Positions 35,325-47,459 of a stretch of DNA of 64,000 bases are shown in pieces. How positions within the stretch are numbered: the first letter of the stretch is position 1; each line of letters opens with the position of its first letter. Under the pieces are notes generated by a model that saw only the letters and a program-made list of their open reading frames with translations, did not search any database and was not told where the DNA came from. The translations under genes and the position numbers were made by a program. The stretch lies in assembly GCA_009823505.1 (NCBI GenBank), contig VZQC01001595.1, positions 2,854,127-2,918,126 of the forward strand, in the 5' to 3' direction. This DNA is from Rhizomys pruinosus. Its lineage: Eukaryota; Chordata; Mammalia; Rodentia; Spalacidae.

Positions 35325-35375
35325 GGGTTTGGTACATAGTTGGTCCTGAACAAATAATTATTGATTGAATGAAAA
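35325..35375 (+). mobile_element. L2 3' end relic
   Basis: ggtacatagttggtcctgaa, caaataattattgattgaatga follows the common L2 3' terminus. Short but characteristic. Confidence 0.6.
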
Positions 35376-35504
35376 AGCATGAGATATTTTCTGCATATAC
35401 TTCTAGTCCTGAATGGAAGACATGATATTCTGTGCAACTTCAGCATCAATATTCTTGGATTAAAGAAAGCTTCCAGCTCCTTTGTCCTTTTTATTTGTAC
35501 TGTT

Positions 35505-35722
35505 CATAATTTTTAAAAGATTTTATTATTTATGATGTGTGTGTCTGTGTGTGAGTATGTGAATATGAATGTGGTACCCACACAGAGGCCAGAAGAGGAC
35601 ATCAGATCTCCTAGGCTGGAGTTACCAGCAGTTATGAATTGCTCAGTGTGGGTGCTGAGAACTAAACTTGTGTCCTCTGTAGGAGCGGCCAGTGTTCTCA
35701 ACCATTGAGCCATCTCTACAGC
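35505..35722 (-). mobile_element. B2/B3-family SINE
   Basis: tttttaaaagattttattat tail, gaggccagaagaggacatc, tgggtgctgagaactaaac and gagccatctctacagccc in minus-strand order. An older subfamily with a ggagttaccagcagttat middle. Confidence 0.9.
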
Positions 35723-36695
35723 CCTTCCCTTATATTTCTTTTTGCTCTCTCACCCACCCACCCTCTACTGCCAAAGAGGTAGGGGATTACCTCCCATAAT
35801 GCCCCACTGCAAGTCTGCCTCAATGGGGCAGTGCCAGGTTCTGTGGAATACATATATCCAGCTTTGCAATGGGAAACTTATAATTTCAATTCAGATCCAA
35901 AGAGTGCCTGCTCCAATCCGTAATCTTGTGATGTGCTTCTTTTCTTGGATGCACACTTTATCTAGACAATATCACCTTCCATATCCTCATAATGTACTTG
36001 AAAGAGTCCAGCTCACACGTACACAGAAACACATATTTCTTCATGGTCATACTTCAATGCAGTCCTCCTGACATACAGATTCTGGAGCTCCTAAATCAGT
36101 GACTGTACTTAACCGGAAGCCCTGCTCACTCCTGAGGCAATGTTCTCAGACACGTTTACCCAAGTGACAGAACAGCCAGTGTATTTGGAACAGATAACGT
36201 ATCTTTGTATAAATTTGGAAAGGACTTCTAGTGGTTGGGGAACTGAATCTGATGGCACTGGCAGGACTTGTCAGATTTTTTTGGTGATAACTTGTGTTAA
36301 CTAAACTTCACGATTCTGCATTATAAGCTACACAGGAGCCAAGAGGCTACTTACTTCAAAAACTTACTTCAAAAACCACAGTAATCATAAATTTTTAACA
36401 CTAAGACCCAGACAAAACCCAGGATGATAAAACATATACAAAATAATAATAATAATAATAAAGTATTAAAGTTTTTGCTTTATTTTTGCAAAATACCACT
36501 TCCATCTTGAATTGTATCTCATCCCTAATGCAATTTAGGATTTTTTAGGTTTCTATGGGAAAAGGAGACATGATCCATCCAAACCCATCCCAATGCCTAT
36601 TCTTGTCACTGCAAAAAGAACAAAGATGGATCAATCATCCATGTGTCCCTGAAAGAGCAACATGACAACCCTGAAGTAGTCCTAAAATGCAGAAG
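35723..36695. other. Unique sequence
   Basis: Short (AAT)n at 36,443-36,463. A 109-codon plus frame (35,742-36,071) resembles no protein I know. Confidence 0.5.

Positions 36696-36744
<49 letters not shown>
36696..36744. repeat. (CA)n microsatellite
   Basis: About 24 CA units. Confidence 0.97.
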
Positions 36745-36746
<2 letters not shown>

Positions 36747-39566
36747 GGCTGTTTATTGACATCTCAGTATGTTCTTGGAGGAGGGGAGGGGGTGCAGCCA
36801 CTTTAACATCCTTAATTGATAGACACATTTTCCACACCACTGGAACTTCAAACAGCACTTCCTCTGCCCTTTCCACATAAAACCTTAACCACTAACATGC
36901 CTCACACAGGCCCACTAAAATATGAATGTACTTGAATACATAGTGAACTTAATTGCTAATATTTCTTGGCAAATCAGATGTACTATTAACAGCATAATAA
37001 TGAGTATGCATAGAGGCTCCCCAGTGTGACCAGATGCATGTGTAAAATAAATAAATAAATAAAACTGCCATGCTAAATAAAGTTGTCCTGCCACCTCAGG
37101 TTAGCATCTGGTTCTGCTTTTCCTCAGCAGTTTTCCCCGAACCTGCTTTCTTGGACTCAAGCAGCCCCAGCTGGCTGGCCTTCCTTATGTGCAACGTGGA
37201 TCAGCACCAGGTACCTCCAGCGTCTCTCAATGGTAGATTTGGATGGTATGTCCATAAACAAGAACCCTGCCATGCTGTAACATTTTTGGTCTCCCATTCC
37301 CTGTTTTTAAAAATGAAAAAAAAAAAATCGAGGAGGGGAAAAAAAGAAAAAATAAATAGAAGAAAGAAGAATTCAAACATTTTCCTGTTGGAGGGATATT
37401 AATAATGGATAAGTGTTAGATTTGGCAATAAATTATTGTCCAGATGAAGGGAAAACAATTACAAATTAGAAACAGATTTATTCACACTCAGTGCATTAAT
37501 GAAAACTTTAAAAAAGAAAGAAGGAAAACTAAACTGTGTGTACTGTGTGGAAAAAAATAATGGCCCAGCAGGCCTACTTTTTATTAACAACTCATCAGTA
37601 AGCAGGTTGTAATTCATAACAAAGAATTCACCCCAAGGAACGCCACATGACTGTGAGCTTTTTGAGTTTCCTAAGAAAATACATATGTTGTTCCACTTGG
37701 TTTCCTTTCAATAAAACCCACCAGTTAGCACTTCATTTTCAAGCTGTTCTGACAAATCAGGTGAGTTAGCTTTGTAGAAAAAAACAGAAGCTAATTTTTC
37801 AGCTGAGAATTTTAGGGAATTTTTTTTAATAACTTAAATAAATTTCCCCACAGGCCAGGAAGTCATGATAAAAACTATGAAATGAGTTCATTTGAGGCAG
37901 CTTGAAAGGAGGTTTGTTTTAATTCACTTCATTAATTTTTCCTGAGGAAATATTTAAGGACACATCCCCTATTGCTAAGGTGTGCAGTCTGAAGGGAGGG
38001 GAATGGAACTGTATGGTTTCTGTGTTTTTAGACTCTCTCAAAACATGATTAAAGATAGTCTGAAAACACTTAGCAGCTCCACTAAGTGGAAGACTTACCA
38101 GTGACAGTAGCAAGGACTGTGAGCTAAACAAAACCCCTTCGACCTCTGAAATATGACCACCACATGGGATTCCAACCCAGTTCCTCAACAGGTCCCTTGA
38201 GGGCAGCAGGCAAGCCAGAAGACTTGATACTCTCCGGAATGAGCACTCTGTTCTTCCTTAGCCTCTGTAGCCTTTGGCTCTTACTCTGTGTCTAGCTTCC
38301 TCACTGAGGTCTCCCTAAGTCAAGGAGGGAAGCGGCTCTCTATTCGCATTCGTTCAATACCATGTTAACTTCTGGGTTATCCTGCCTGAACAAAGTTCCA
38401 TTTAAAACAGTTCTTTTGAGAATTCAGCTTGAGGGGAAGGTTTGTGTAGCTTGGGGGCAAGGCACATATGGTGAGCCCAGGAAATACTAGTTTTTTTCAC
38501 TTGTACCTATGTATAGTCATGTGACTGATTGTGGCCAATGAGTTGTCAGCAAAATGAGTTTTCTAGTTGTTGCTTCCTTACCTACAGCTAACACAGAGGC
38601 CCTAGCTTGAGACAGTAACCCACAAGGGGCACCCTGGACAAATGGGTCTCTACAGTGTATTGTCCTAGAGAGCTGGTCAGTCATAGCTGTGATAGGCCTC
38701 TAAAGTCTGTTGCTGGTGTGACCTAGACTGTCCTGACCAATTTGATATGACCCATCTACCTTTTGATATTGGGCATGATGTGCTGTCTATGCTTTACTTT
38801 CTCTTTAAATGTATCAAATGCAGATTGTAACTCTTTCATGCAGAATTTACATAGGTGTCTACAGTCACTATCATGTTTCCCCATCTTATATATGATTTTA
38901 ATTCTATTTAATTTAAATTTTCCTATTTCCCATCTAACATCACACTGTTGTAAGGATTCTTCTTGTGAGAAGCTTCACATTCCTTAAGATGAAGCTATGG
39001 AGCATACACGCACAAGAGCACATGAACACACATGAATGCACAGACACATACATACATGTTTACATAGAATGGGCTCGGACAGCTGTCTGTATATGTACCT
39101 GTCTCACTCTCCATCCTAAGACGTCCATTTTTTTGAGTATGCCTGAGATCCACCTATGGTGACATCACTTGCATTTTTGCAGCACACAAAGACACCTGCA
39201 TGGGGAAAAGACAGAATGTCTGGGTTGAAATCCAGCCCACTCTCTGCCTTACGCCAAGTAATTATAAAAATTATATTTGCAGACCTACTCACTTGAAGGG
39301 GCTCCATTTTATCATTTCTAGAAGCAGCACTGCCTAGCACCTGACAATGGAATTAAAGGATACCCAAAGAATTGTGGCTGATGTATCAAAGAAAAAGAAA
39401 AAAAGCAGAAAAGACACACTAGAATAAAGACATGTGTACGTAACAGAACTGTTCACCACTGAATAGGCATGCCAAGTTCCTCCTAAGACGCTCCAATTTT
39501 GACTTTGATATGACAAAGCTTCAGTGGTGTAAAAGGAAAAAAGGAAGGGGCAGAGGAAGAAGGAAT
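36745..39566. other. Unique sequence, 2.8 kb
   Basis: Short (AAAT)n at about 37,046-37,065 and a purine-rich tract at 37,312-37,375. No recognised repeat family or coding region. Confidence 0.5.
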
Positions 39567-39582
39567 TAGAAAACATACAGCT

Positions 39583-39791
39583 GGGGGCTGGGGAGATGGC
39601 CTAGCAGTTAAGAGCACCAACTGATCCTGCAGACGACCTGGGTTCGAATCCCAGCACCCACATGGTGGCTGAGAACTGTCTTTAACTCCAGTTCCAGGGA
39701 AATCCGACACCCTCTTCTGACCTCCATGACATTGCATGAGACGGGTGCACAAACCTACATGCAGATAGTACATTCATACACATAAAAAAAA
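39583..39791 (+). mobile_element. B2/B3 SINE, young, unduplicated
   Basis: Complete copy between perfect 16-bp target duplications, tagaaaacatacagct (39,567-39,582 and 39,792-39,807). It has ctccagttccagggaaatcc once, so it belongs to the subfamily without the 17-bp duplication although its other bases match the duplicated copies closely. Confidence 0.95.
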
Positions 39792-39807
39792 TAGAAAACA
39801 TACAGCT

Positions 39808-40422
39808 AACCTTAGGGTTGAGGATCTGAAAAAAAAACAGTATGTTGTTCTGGGAGATGATAATACATGTTCAACACATTAAGGTTCCTGTTACATGGTT
39901 TCATTAGAAATCGGCATTTGTAACCCTCTCCTCCTCACCAACCACACCCTCCCTGAGACACTATGTGCTGGTAGCTGCTGATGGATAGCCAGGGTAGGAA
40001 AGGCTTCAGGACCTTCTCCTGCAGCTTGGGTAGTGGTGCTGTCCCCTCTGCATTATTGTCATCTATCCTTAGCGCATTCATAAAACGCCCCAGTGTAACT
40101 GGTGTTCAGATCATTTGTAAGAGTTCCTACTATTTAAGTGATCGGTGACAACCAAACTTCAGCTGTGGTTCTTGACAGACGTACACTAAAATAATTTGTC
40201 ATCCACGAGATATGATTAGAAAAAAGCCTCCAATCTTTCCAGCTGATGTTTCTCCCTTCACAGTTAGGAGGATCTTGCCCCATAAGGAAGGACTGTGGCT
40301 CCTAGGACATATTTGAGGTGTCACATACCAAGAAGGACATAGGCCCCTATCGGCCCACATGGAAAAGTACATCATGTCATATAACTTCTCCCTGGAAACA
40401 TGGCCATTGCAAAAGGATAAAT
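39808..40422. other. Unique sequence
   Basis: Nothing recognisable. Confidence 0.5.
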
Positions 40423-40433
40423 ATAAGATGCTC

Positions 40434-40681
40434 AGGGGCTGGAGAGATGGCCTAGTGGTTAAGAGCACCGACCGCTCTTACAGAGGACCCAGGTTCAATC
40501 CCCAGCACCTACACTGAGAACCGTCCAAAACTCCAATTCCAGGAGAACTCCAGTTCCAGGGGAATCCGACGCCCTCTTCTGACCTCCACAGCACTGCATG
40601 ACACGGGTGCACAAACCTGCATGCAGACAGTACATTCATACACATACAGAAATAAATAAAATTTAAAAAAATTAAAAAAAA
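40434..40681 (+). mobile_element. B2/B3 SINE, 17-bp-duplication subfamily
   Basis: Complete copy with duplications ataagatgctc at 40,423-40,433 and 40,682-40,692. The 17-bp unit aactccaattccaggag is tandemly repeated at 40,529-40,545 and 40,546-40,562. Shares gcatgacacgggtgcacaaa with the copies at 11,391 and 47,222. Confidence 0.95.
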
Positions 40682-40779
40682 ATAAGATGCTCGAAACAGC
40701 CTGCAAAGGCCATATGGCCTGCACCCACCTCTCCAGCCTTACCATGTGCATCTCTTCACCTCACTCTGTTCCATACTCT

Positions 40780-41080
40780 TCCTATGCCTCCTTCCTTTCT
40801 TCCTTCAGGTCTTCAGGCCCTGAGATTTTCACCGTTTCCCCAAATTCATCTCTTGTCTAGCTATCATTGCATTCCCCTTGCCTGACAGAATTTACCTTCA
40901 TTCTGATTCCTTCAGAAAATTTCCCTGGCTCCTAGACTATATCCACGGCCCATCCTCCATCTTCTCTGGGACTCCTTTGAGGGAGACACTACATCTGTGC
41001 TTCTCATGGCTGAATCCTGAGTGGCTAGTTCAGTGCTTGATCCTTAAATATCTACTGAGTAAATAAAGGGATGGATGGTT
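40780..41080 (+). mobile_element. Possible L2 3' region
   Basis: The end, gttcagtgcttgatccttaa and tatctactgagtaaataaa, resembles the L2 terminus. The upstream pyrimidine-rich text would suit L2 but is too diverged to be sure. Confidence 0.4.
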
Positions 41081-42021
41081 GAGAGTCAGAGAGACAGAAC
41101 AGAATATCAGGGTCTCCAACAATCAAATCAGATCAGGAAATAAAAATAGAAATTGGCCAAGTAAAGAAAATTGCCCTGAATTTGACATGAGCTTTATCTC
41201 CTGATACTTCCCATGTAAAAAGAAGATCCAAGTATAACCTTCACATGAAATTTTCCAGGGGAAAGTGTGAATTGAAAAAGGCCACATTGGTACACAAACT
41301 TAAAGACAAATAAGCATGATTTGCTTTTTCCAGTAAGAAGCCCTGGCTTTGCTGGAGGAATCTGCTCAAGCTGTCCTTTGTGATTCTTCGGGCCACTGGC
41401 AGGGCAGGAGAAGCCCTGGACATATCCCAATGGAATATGCAATGGAGCAGCATATCCCAATGGAAGCCACGTAGCATGACTCTAGGGAGAGAAAGCAATA
41501 GAAAGATATAGGGTATTTGCTTGGATAGGGGTAGGAGGAGTTTGGCAAGGAAAGACTACTATGCTTTTATGTGGTTGGGTAAAGAAATGTTTATGTCATA
41601 CCTATAGTGACTTCTGTAAAAGATAAAAGCAGAGGCAAGATATTAAGTGTTAATGTAGCTGGTAGATCTTACTACCCAGAGCTTAATCAATAGAACTCAA
41701 AAATAGCTGGCCTCAAAGATGAATGCCAGACTATCAGGGTACCCAAAGTGCTGATGTTAAATGAGACTGAAGCCCCAGGACCTCCTAAACCTCTTCAAGT
41801 CTCTGTCTTCAAGGACGACTACAAGTAAGACTTTGTCATGAAACCCTTCGCAGGTGTGGAAAATTATAACTAAAAGAAAGGCAACCCAGAGCCCATAGAT
41901 TCCATGAGGTTTAGAGGCTAGATTCAAAAGGTGGCCCCAAGAAAGACAATCTGGTCTGTCTTTCTTTCATGAAGAAGCAGGACAGTGTGTGTATGGAACA
42001 ATAAGTCATATTTATTTATTT
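41081..42021. other. Unique sequence
   Basis: Nothing recognisable. Confidence 0.5.
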
Positions 42022-42023
42022 GT

Positions 42024-42054
<31 letters not shown>

Positions 42055-42055
42055 A
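42022..42055. repeat. (TTAG)n microsatellite
   Basis: Seven or eight TTAG units in the tail position of the adjacent minus-strand B1. Confidence 0.95.
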
Positions 42056-42235
42056 TTGACATAGGGTCTCTCTGTAGCTCCAGCTGACCTGGAACTCTCT
42101 ATGTAGACCAGGTGGCCTGGATCTCATAGACATATGCACTATGTACAGTAGGCTGGCCTCCTTGACCTCACAGATATCTGCCTGCCTCTGCCTCCCAAAT
42201 GCTGGGATTAAAGGGGTGCACTGGCACACCTGGTG
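42056..42235 (-). mobile_element. B1 SINE with internal duplication
   Basis: Minus-strand B1 of about 178 bp, longer than usual. The segment ctctatgtagaccaggtggc is followed by a degenerate second version (cactatgtacagtaggctgg), so about 35-40 bp is partly duplicated. The remaining blocks (gcctgcctctgcctcccaaa, gctgggattaaaggggtgca) are normal. Confidence 0.88.
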
Positions 42236-42819
42236 CATAGCTCTTTATTTTAAACACAGGCATGTGCACAAGCTCTCTTGGTCCCTTTTCTCCTTCGAGC
42301 CCCCAGACTGTTAGTTCAACTATCTAGTTGTTGAATTATCTTGCACATAAGTTTATGATCTCACACATCTTCACATCTTCTCTGACCTTTTAGTAGAGTG
42401 GGACTTCTCATTAAAATAAGAAACTATGAACATAACTGTGGTGCATCTTTTCCTAGTGAGAAGTATGGAATTTATGTCCTACTTGGGAGCTAATATCTAT
42501 TCTGAAACAGGAGGAAGGCCTCCACCAGAGGATTCAGAGATGAAGGAAACTGTTCTCAACCTTCAAGACCCCAGGGCCTAGAGAGGGAAAGGCAACAAAT
42601 CTACAATAATCACAGAGTAGAATGCACAGTAACACAAGTGACACATGCACAGAGGCAGACATCTGAATGACTATCAGTTCAACTTGGGCCTTGGCACCAT
42701 CTTTGACTAGCCAGGATGGAGACTTATTACAGAGTTCCATAACGGGTCAAATGCAGAGACTAAGAGTCTATGAGACACTTAACTCTATGTGACGGACTTA
42801 CTTCAGTGAAATCTCTACA
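42236..42819. other. Unique sequence
   Basis: Nothing recognisable. Confidence 0.45.
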
Positions 42820-43490
42820 CATAGGATGAATGGATCTCTCAACTCTCACCAGAGAACTTTCCCTATGCAGCAGATGGTGTTTAACACAGAAACTCACAAT
42901 TGGCCAATGTGCAGAGAACAAGAGGCCACAGGGTGCTTATCCCTATTTAAAACCTCTGCCTCCCAAGGCTCAGGAATCATTTCAGAAGAAGAAGTAGAAA
43001 GATTGTAAGAGCCAGAGTGGGTGGACGACGAGCACAAGGAAACAGAGTCTTCCAGACAGCTAGTCAGTTACTCATATGAACTCACAGCAACAGTGAGAGT
43101 ATGCACAAGCCCTGTGTAAGCTCAAAGCAAACAAAATCCCAGCATAGACATGGGAGAGTGGGTAAGAAATCTCAACCCAACCTAAGGAACTTTTGGCAAT
43201 CGTTGGCTGCTTGGAAGGGGAAAGGCAGTGTCTTACAGGAATGGGACTCTTGGTGGGCCCAGTGGATGGACCCACACTGAAGAACATCTGGGGACACAAA
43301 TCAGACTATATAGGCTATATTATATATGTGTGAATACATTAAATTACACATAACATAATACATATATATGAGAGTGCATTAAATTGAGCACATAGGGAAG
43401 GTACCTGAATACCATTAAATTACATTATAGGAAAATTACAAAATTCAATAAAAAATAAAAATTTGAAAATAAAAGAAAATAAAGCATACA
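42820..43490 (+). mobile_element. Lx-type L1 3'UTR fragment
   Basis: Ordered blocks typical of an older rodent L1 3'UTR: actttccctatgcagcag, ctcacaattggccaatgtgc, aggctcaggaatcatttcag, gaaagattgtaagagccaga, gttggctgcttggaagggg and gtggatggacccacac, followed by an A-rich end. The block ccagtggatggac parallels ccagtggataaac at 17,030. Frames across it are not coding. Confidence 0.72.
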
Positions 43491-43866
43491 AAAAACAAGA
43501 AAACTGCTAGAATTCTCACTGTTCACATTTACAATCATCTGTGTTTGTTTGTGAAAACAGCTATTTTCATATTTTTGTTAGAGAATCTCATACATGTGTA
43601 TAACATGCTTTGATCAAATTCATTCCCATTTCTTCCCATCTAATTCCTCCCCTGAGCACACAGTATTTACAAATCTATAAAATACTAAGCATAATCTTTG
43701 TCTAATGTCTCTTTGAAGGATTAAGAATACATTTGTAAAATTATTACTGGACACATAATAGCATAACATATGCAATTGACATAATTTATTTAACTTAGTA
43801 GGCAGCTAAATTATTAGCATTTTTCTTGACTATAATGAATTCCACTCATCTGTACATTTTCAGATT
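43491..43866. other. Unique AT-rich sequence
   Basis: Nothing recognisable. Confidence 0.5.
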
Positions 43867-43881
43867 GAAATATTTATTTCC

Positions 43882-44035
43882 AAGCCAGGCATAGTGGCAC
43901 ACACCTTTAATCCTAGAACTTGGGAGGCAGAGGCAGGCGGATCTTTGTGAGTTCAAGGCCAGCCTGGTCTACAGAGTGAGTTCCAGGACAGCTGGGGATA
44001 CAGGGAGACCCTGTCTGGAAAAAGATGAAAAAAGA
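43882..44035 (+). mobile_element. B1 SINE, young
   Basis: Complete B1 (gccaggcatagtggcacaca to ccctgtctgg plus A-rich tail) between perfect 15-bp duplications gaaatatttatttcc at 43,867-43,881 and 44,036-44,050. Confidence 0.97.
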
Positions 44036-44050
44036 GAAATATTTATTTCC

Positions 44051-44964
44051 CTCTTTGTTTCTTTTCATTTGAAATATTACATTCATTTAAAATATATAAA
44101 ATATTTGCTATACTTAATTATTCTATTTAAATATTATCAATTTTAAAATTTGATAACAATTGTGTTTCAATTTGCTTTTCTATTTAGAACTTTAAATACT
44201 TACCTTATGCAGCTTCCTCACATTGCATTGAACAATTTATAAGGAAAATGAATTTCATAAGAAATGAACTTAAAATTTAATTGAATGAATATTGTAAGTA
44301 CATGAGAGATAACTTCAAAACATTACCAGTGATCTCTGATCCCCAAGAATCTATAGTGGAAGAAGAGCACATGAACAACAGTGAAGCAGACCATCATGCC
44401 ACAGGTCAGCAGTAGCCAAAGGAATTTGAGGTGGGAGGGGGTGGGGGGCTGGGAGGAGTCTTGACTGAGAAAATGAAAAAAGGTTCCATGGATCAGTCAT
44501 CATCTGAAAAATCTTAGATTTCTTATAAAGTTAATGTATTATTTAATTTTATTAAAATGATAAAAACTTGACCAAATAAAATGCTCCTTATCAAAAGGAA
44601 ACTTACATGTGAATTCCAGTGAAGCCCATTGCATGTCCAAAGAATAGGGCAAAAAATACAGAACATGAGCAGTGAGCAAGGCATTAATTGGTTCTGCTTG
44701 GTTTTCTCCAGAGGAATTGTCTCCAAGGTCTGCAAACCTCATCTAATATCTAAGTCAGGCGTCCTGGGAGGGCCGTACTAGTGCTCAAAGCCAGGATCCA
44801 AACTCAACTGCTTCCACTCCTCAGTGTGGCCTCCCTAAGACTACTAAGCAAATTTATGAAGGGTGAAGACCCCCCCAACCCAACAGGTGCAGAAATGTAA
44901 AGAATCCTTAACTTGTCTGTGGAATTGAGCCCTTTCCTGAACGTCTGTGAGGCTGAGAAGTTTC
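44051..44964. other. Unique sequence
   Basis: AT-rich at first. A short G-rich run lies near 44,435-44,450. No repeat family recognised. Confidence 0.5.
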
Positions 44965-45030
44965 TTCGACATTCATTCATTCAAGTATATACTAAGTGAC
45001 TCTAATTTCTTGGCATTGTGCTAGACACAG
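44965..45030 (-). mobile_element. L2 3' end relic
   Basis: cattcattcattcaagtata and ggcattgtgctagacacaga is the reverse of the L2 terminus. An old relic. Confidence 0.55.
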
Positions 45031-45770
45031 AGGACCCAGAAGGGAACATGCCAGACCCTGAGAAACATGCTTGCCCAGAAATCTGTGTCTCTTGCTTGAC
45101 TTGGGAAGGGGTAGGGAGGAGTAACCAGGTATTGATCTGGCCCTAGGGAAAAGAGCAGAGTTCAGCTATTGCATCCCAACCTGCCACGCTCTGTGTGGAT
45201 CTCCACTTTTGCATCACTGATCTGGAAACCACATTAAAACATGAAATGATATTCCCATAAAGATAGAGAACCATGCCTATCTCTCTGCCATCCACTACAT
45301 CATCTTTCCTGTAGTTCACAGTCACTCTGACTTCTTTTCCAAGATAAATAATTCTTCCTTCCATAGGTTGTTACCATAGCTCAAAGCCTTCAGACTCTCA
45401 ATTCCAGGCTGGTTATTTTATCATGTTCTGAATGTCCCTAGCATACCTAAGATGAAAACTTCTCATAAAATGGAGGGAGAATTGAAGAACAAATTGTAGA
45501 AGGGTCTGAGAGTGCTTGCCTCAACTGCCTCATTTGATGGAGAAGAAAAGTGAGGATCAGAGAGGGATCAGAAGACAGAGACCTCCAGCCCCCAAGACAG
45601 CACATGTTCCTTCACAGCACACTCCTACTCTCCCACGTGAACGATTCATCATGCCTGTAACTTAATGCTATATATTCATTCTTTTGCTGGGTTCCAAGCT
45701 AATCGTCATCTTAAAAATAAAATCAGAGCACTATAAACACTCTACACCAAGAGATTCTCAATTTGAAAAC
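45031..45770. other. Mostly unique; MIR-like stretch
   Basis: 45,535-45,575 (ggagaagaaaagtgaggatc, agagagg) resembles the MIR core on the minus strand. The rest is unrecognised. Confidence 0.4.
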
Positions 45771-45850
45771 ACGCTCCTTCCAGAACTGGGGAGTGACACA
45801 AACAGGGACCAAGAGCCTATAAAGAGCATTTCTCATTCAAGCCATCACAA
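45771..45850 (-). mobile_element. Rodent LTR-like repeat, end fragment
   Basis: gacacaaacagggaccaaga and catttctcattcaagccatc match the right end of the minus-strand copy at 9,345-9,718 (cacaaactagggaccaaatg, cattctcattcaaaccacc). Confidence 0.6.
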
Positions 45851-46194
45851 TAGATATGCATATAGTTTTTTTTTTAAGGATCGTTTATTAAGGAGACAAT
45901 ATGAGTGACCATGGTCTGCAAACAAATTCAGGTTTCTTCCAAATTATTTCATCATGAAAACTAGTTATATGAGGATTTTATTGGTTTCAGACCAAAGAAA
46001 GTCTTAAGTAGAAGTATTCACCAAATAAAATGACAGGAGACACAGAGAGTCTACTAAGGATACCTTATAAGGTTTTGATGGTCAGGAGAACCTTAGGTCA
46101 TATACAGGTATGGGCAAAGAATGGCTTTCAAAGGCATTAACTGTAGCCCAAAGTAATTTGGCTCTGATCTGCAACATTTTAACTCTTTAGCACA

Positions 46195-46198
<4 letters not shown>

Positions 46199-46243
<45 letters not shown>
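46199..46243. repeat. (CT)n microsatellite
   Basis: About 22 CT units inside the retrocopy. Confidence 0.97.
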
Positions 46244-46246
<3 letters not shown>

Positions 46247-46534
46247 TTCTGTCTCTTTCCTTCTGTAAACTTCAGTTCACAGTTCTTGCTGTTAGGCAAA
46301 CATCACTTTCTATGCATGCAAAGGCTGAATATTGCTTGCTGTGCACACTGCAAGGACAGTTCATTCCTAGGATATGATAGAGGTGAGGGAGAGTAGGCAC
46401 AAAAGCAGTCTTCAGGAGACAGAAGAAAGGGGCGAAGCCTTTATGGAAGAAATTCCTGGATAATATCCTCAAACCTCCCAGCCACCATGATCCAGGCCTG
46501 AATTTTTATTGTTTTTCATCATCTACATCGTCAG

Positions 46535-47204
46535 ATGTAATATTTGCATGTGAATGGATGGAACTCAAAGCCATTATGCTAGTGAAGTAACACAGTCCCA
46601 GAAAAACAACAAAAGGTATTCCCTCATTTGTGGATGCTAGCACCAAATCCCTAGTTGAAAGGCAAGTTGAACAAAGTCAATGTTATATTTCTTTTTATCT
46701 GAAAGCAACTATGCTGTTATAATGTGAAACTCTTAACAGGCTCTAGAATTAACTTCACACTTATTTTCAGACCTGTTAATGGAGGTATATGGGTAGAGGG
46801 TATGTATTCATATTTTAGAGTAATAGAAAATTAAAGGGAAAAATGTGAATTCCTAAACATATTTTGGAATTAACATGCAGTTTGTGTTAAGAGGTCATAA
46901 TTTTCGTGTATATGTGATATATATATATATATATATATGCATATTTTGGAGCAAAACAAATGGGAGGGAACAATAACAACAAAACGACTGGGACTAGGAA
47001 CTGACTGAAACAGTTAAATTCTGCCCAAAATAATAAACCTCTGCAGAGAAAAACTTTAAGAAGACTGAGAAAAAAGATGCAAGACATGTATGGCAAAATG
47101 CATGAACTGTGGTGGGGTGGGGGGCATGGAAAGGGGAAAGAGTCTAAATTGGACTGAGAAATCATGTATGAAATATGCAAAGCATCAATGAAAATATTTT
47201 ATTT
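46535..47204 (+). mobile_element. 5'-truncated L1, long-type 3'UTR
   Basis: Begins in the last codons of ORF2 (gaatggatggaactcaaagc, gaagtaacacagtcccagaa match 58,530-58,575). It continues through ggatgctagcaccaa, cttaacaggctctagaatta, a (TA)n run at 46,917-46,939, the G-rich block at 47,110 and ends catcaatgaaaatatttta. It has the ~190-bp segment missing from the copies at 3,048 and 60,610. No clear target duplication seen. Confidence 0.9.
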
Positions 47205-47221
47205 AAAAAGTGATATATCTT

Positions 47222-47459
47222 GGGCTGGAGAGATAGCCTAGTGGTTAAGAGCACCGACTGCTCTTGCAGAGGACCCAGGTTCGATCCCCAGCACCCACAT
47301 GGCAGCTGAGAACTGTCTGTAACTACAATTCCAGGAGAACTCCAGTTCCAGGGGAATCCGAGACCCTCTTCTGACCTGCGCGGCATTGCATGACACGGGT
47401 GCACAGACCTGCATGCAGACAGTACATTCATACACATACAAAAATAAATAAAATTTTTT
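47222..47459 (+). mobile_element. B2/B3 SINE, 17-bp-duplication subfamily
   Basis: Complete copy between perfect 17-bp duplications, aaaaagtgatatatctt (47,205-47,221 and 47,460-47,476), each preceded by TT: a classic TT/AAAA site. The 17-bp unit is repeated at 47,321-47,337 and 47,338-47,354. It landed in the tail of the L1 above. Confidence 0.97.

Noticed and set aside
41954..42055. Telomere-like or programmed TTAG repeat
   Set aside because: TTAG lacks the GG of vertebrate telomere repeats, and the run is in the tail position of a B1.
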